Below are positions 61,846-64,000 of a stretch of DNA of 64,000 nucleotides, piece by piece. The notes below the pieces were generated by a model. It was not told the origin of the DNA, searched no databases, and saw only the letters and a program-made list of their open reading frames with translations. The stretch is taken from NCBI GenBank assembly GCA_014338405.1, contig JTDE01022242.1:1-64000 (forward strand), written 5' to 3'. Position 1 is the stretch's first letter. Each line of letters begins with the position of its first letter. A program made the translations under genes and the position numbers. The DNA is from Paragonimus skrjabini miyazakii (lineage: Eukaryota; Platyhelminthes; Trematoda; Plagiorchiida; Troglotrematidae).

Positions 61846-62183
61846 ACACAATTTCCATAGATTCCGGCCAGAATCTACAATTGTCACGTCCGGGCTACAT
61901 TCTTCTTTTCAAGTACTTATATTCAAGTCTCATTTATCACTACCATTTTTGAACGTGACATTTGGTTTGTCCGGTTCTATCTTGTTCACATTTCCTTATT
62001 CGGGTATCCTCTCATTACTACCGAACACAGATTCGGGTGTAAACTTTATCCAACCTTTAAAATTCTATTGCTTCCCGCGTAGGCAGGCGGATTGTCCTGT
62101 CGTAACCAAAACATGCGGTCAGGATGTGTTAGCAATGGTTAAAGGGTCCAGCGATGACATGACGAAGGGTATGGCTCTGGGTG

Positions 62184-62408
62184 TTACGCAGCTGTACACA
62201 TATATACTGGTTTCTCATGCTCAATCGTCCCTGATGAATACAGCTCTTTCCTTGTCTGTTCAGTTTCCAAAAGAATCTCCTTATCAGTCACCAGTTCTCT
62301 TGAAATGACAGCATAACCCAACCGCTTTACACAGCCAAACGAAAACGGAAGATTCAGTCTACGTGAAGTCGCTTCGTTAAAGGCCATCACGTCTTGGTAG
62401 TGTAACAT
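62184..62408 (-). other. Protein-like minus-strand open frame, unassigned
   Basis: The reading includes FNEATSRRLNLPFSFGCVKR, then LGYAVISRELVTDKEILLET, and then EQTRKELYSSG. Its composition looks coding, but I find no start context, splice borders or known family. It could be an exon of a minus-strand gene or a relic of a mobile element. Extent follows the open frame only. Confidence 0.25.
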
Positions 62409-62507
62409 GCATGCCAGCTGTTTCTATTCTGGTTGTTAGTCACACCTGCGGACCAACTGTGGAGTAATGTGGAAACACCAGGGGACAGCATTCTTTCGGA
62501 GTAGGGG

Positions 62508-62693
62508 TTCCAACAAGTCTTGTGAAAGGAAACAACAAGAAACAAGCAGGAGCCAAAGGCCCAGTAAGCCGTGCACACGACTTACGCAAACGACAACTAA
62601 AACGGCGTCGACAACACAGCAGCACGCTCCGTCACCAATTCAAATTCAGCTCGTGCGCGCCTGCTGGTTTCGGCCGCACATTACAGTAGGATG
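62508..62693 (+). CDS. Candidate last exon, basic C terminus
   Basis: A frame without ATG, entered with two bases after TCGGAGTAG, reads VPTSLVKGNNKKQAGAKGPV, then SRAHDLRKRQLKRRRQHSST, and ends FGRTLQ before TAG (62691-62693). The phase-1 exit of exon C (one A) plus GG gives an Arg codon, so a join is possible. The stretch is less AT-rich than its surroundings and strongly basic. Against it: the acceptor has a poor pyrimidine tract, other frames are also open on both strands, and no AATAAA is seen close downstream. Confidence 0.3.
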
Positions 62694-62699
62694 ACTTTA

Positions 62700-64000
62700 A
62701 TTTCTGCTTTGGGTTCAAAAAATGTCGGCCTGAAATATCTATTAATGCTGAATAGGAATTATTGGTGGCACAAGTTTTTGCAATGATGCCTTGCAGCTCA
62801 TATCATTGGTCATATGATCTGCGAGGATCAACATCATTCTTTTGTTTGAATAGACACAAATTCATGTATGGGTTGAAACACTGGTTCAGTGCGTAATAAG
62901 GTGTCCACAATATAACTAAATCGATGAAACTCAAGTTTCCACTCAGGTACCCGTTCACCTGATTTCCAGTTCAGTGTGTCAGTGAGTTTTGGCCGTTAGT
63001 GGTCCATGGAAATGTGCTTAAACCAGTGAACTGGTGATTGGGTGAAATAGTGGCATACAGCAAAAGTCTATTAAGTAATCCATATTGATAAGTAAACAAT
63101 GCTAACGGTACCAACTTGTTTAGAACTTCCCGAGCGATTGGATAGAAAATCAGCATGAGTGCAACGGTTAAGTGATTTGCGAGTGAGTCACATGCTGTTT
63201 TTATACCTGGCTCCTATCTACAAATTGCTCTTGTCCATATCTGGCCAGAGTATGTAAATACAGTGAGAATGACACTTTGAGGAACAGAATCTGTACCGGG
63301 ACAGTAACGGCTACTCGAGTTGGTGGAGTTGCGTTAGAAGTGCTCAAAATTCTTCCCGGTATTTCGCTTATATCGTCACATTGGTAAGACAACCGCATGA
63401 AAATGTTCAAGATAGTCTTTATCAGTTTCGGTTTTTTGGTAGACATTGTTTCGAATAGTTACATCTACTTCTGTAGAACAGTGGCTCAACCAATCCGCTT
63501 TTGTGGAATAGTCGAATCAGACGAATGCATGATGATGTGCTGAATTAAACAAACTTGGCTACCTGGATCGGTTTCATCTACCTTAATGAATTTACAGTTC
63601 ACTACCTCTTTAACTTTGAGAAGCTACGGCATATTCTTTTCGACTTTGAATGAGATCAGCGAAAGATGCGGTTTGCGATGTGAACTTATTTTGCACATAT
63701 ATACATACATAACTCGTAAACATATGATTGCGACAGAGTAAGCAAATAAGTTTCTAAATGAATCCTGAGCATTAGTAACATTACATCCCGTTTTTTCCAC
63801 TGTTACAAAAGCTCTTGTGATAGAACAGTAGTGTTTAACCTATGGGGTCGGTGAAACTATATCAGAACTACTAGAAAACGTACTGAGATATCAGCTGCAG
63901 AGTGACACTGAGTAAGTACGAACGGTCTCTTCTTCCATCGCGAACCATAGTTTCTACTTTTAGTGCGGCGCCGTCGTTTATTCTCCCGGTGACTGTTGAC
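62700..64000. other. Non-coding stretch to the window end
   Basis: Minus-strand open frames at 62971-63156 and 63201-63446 have no recognisable product. Nothing else is seen. Confidence 0.35.

Overview
The window reads as nuclear DNA of a flatworm, most likely a digenean trematode. It has very low gene density, introns of several kilobases with GT-AG borders, no operons, and three 100-base N runs marking assembly gaps (19270-19369, 42360-42459, 61629-61728). The repeats fit this: RTE-like and CR1-like LINE fragments, a Penelope-like element with a GIY-YIG domain, and tRNA-derived SINEs carrying hammerhead ribozymes, an architecture first known from schistosome SM-alpha repeats. I cannot name the genus; the base composition looks less AT-rich than I would expect for Schistosoma.

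Genes: the best-supported gene lies on the + strand at the right. Three exons (44237-44450, 54473-54689, 59078-60344) join in compatible reading phases and encode a Ser/Pro/Thr-rich, mostly disordered protein that I do not recognise. It continues beyond 60344, and a basic stretch near 62508-62693 is a phase-compatible candidate for its end. A second Ser-rich exon (117-1049, +) may be an earlier part of the same gene or a separate gene. Several short exon-like pieces between 2.3 and 22.7 kb are listed with low confidence.

Mobile elements fill much of what can be interpreted. Left to right: two fold-back tRNA-related elements with 57-58-bp terminal inverted repeats (7.1 and 9.6 kb); an inverted pair of tRNA-SINEs, one with a complete hammerhead (16.8-17.3 kb); an RTE-like reverse transcriptase tail (18.7-19.3 kb); an inverted pair of a second hammerhead SINE family (20.9-21.5 kb); a CR1-like tail (33.6-34.0 kb, -); a decayed Penelope-like element with inverted terminal repeats (35.2-37.5 kb), one of which carries a complete antisense hammerhead core; three more copies of the second hammerhead SINE family (40.9, 42.0, 52.0 kb); a CR1-type PHD-finger ORF1 (42.4-42.7 kb, -); an RTE-like reverse transcriptase (49.3-50.7 kb, -); and two copies of an approximately 310-bp dispersed repeat (48.6 and 57.4 kb).

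The most notable system is this set of hammerhead-bearing retroelements: one autonomous-type element (the Penelope-like remnant) and at least two unrelated tRNA-SINE families, all with recognisable self-cleaving motifs within about 35 kb. The remaining sequence is AT-rich intron or intergenic DNA in which I see nothing specific.
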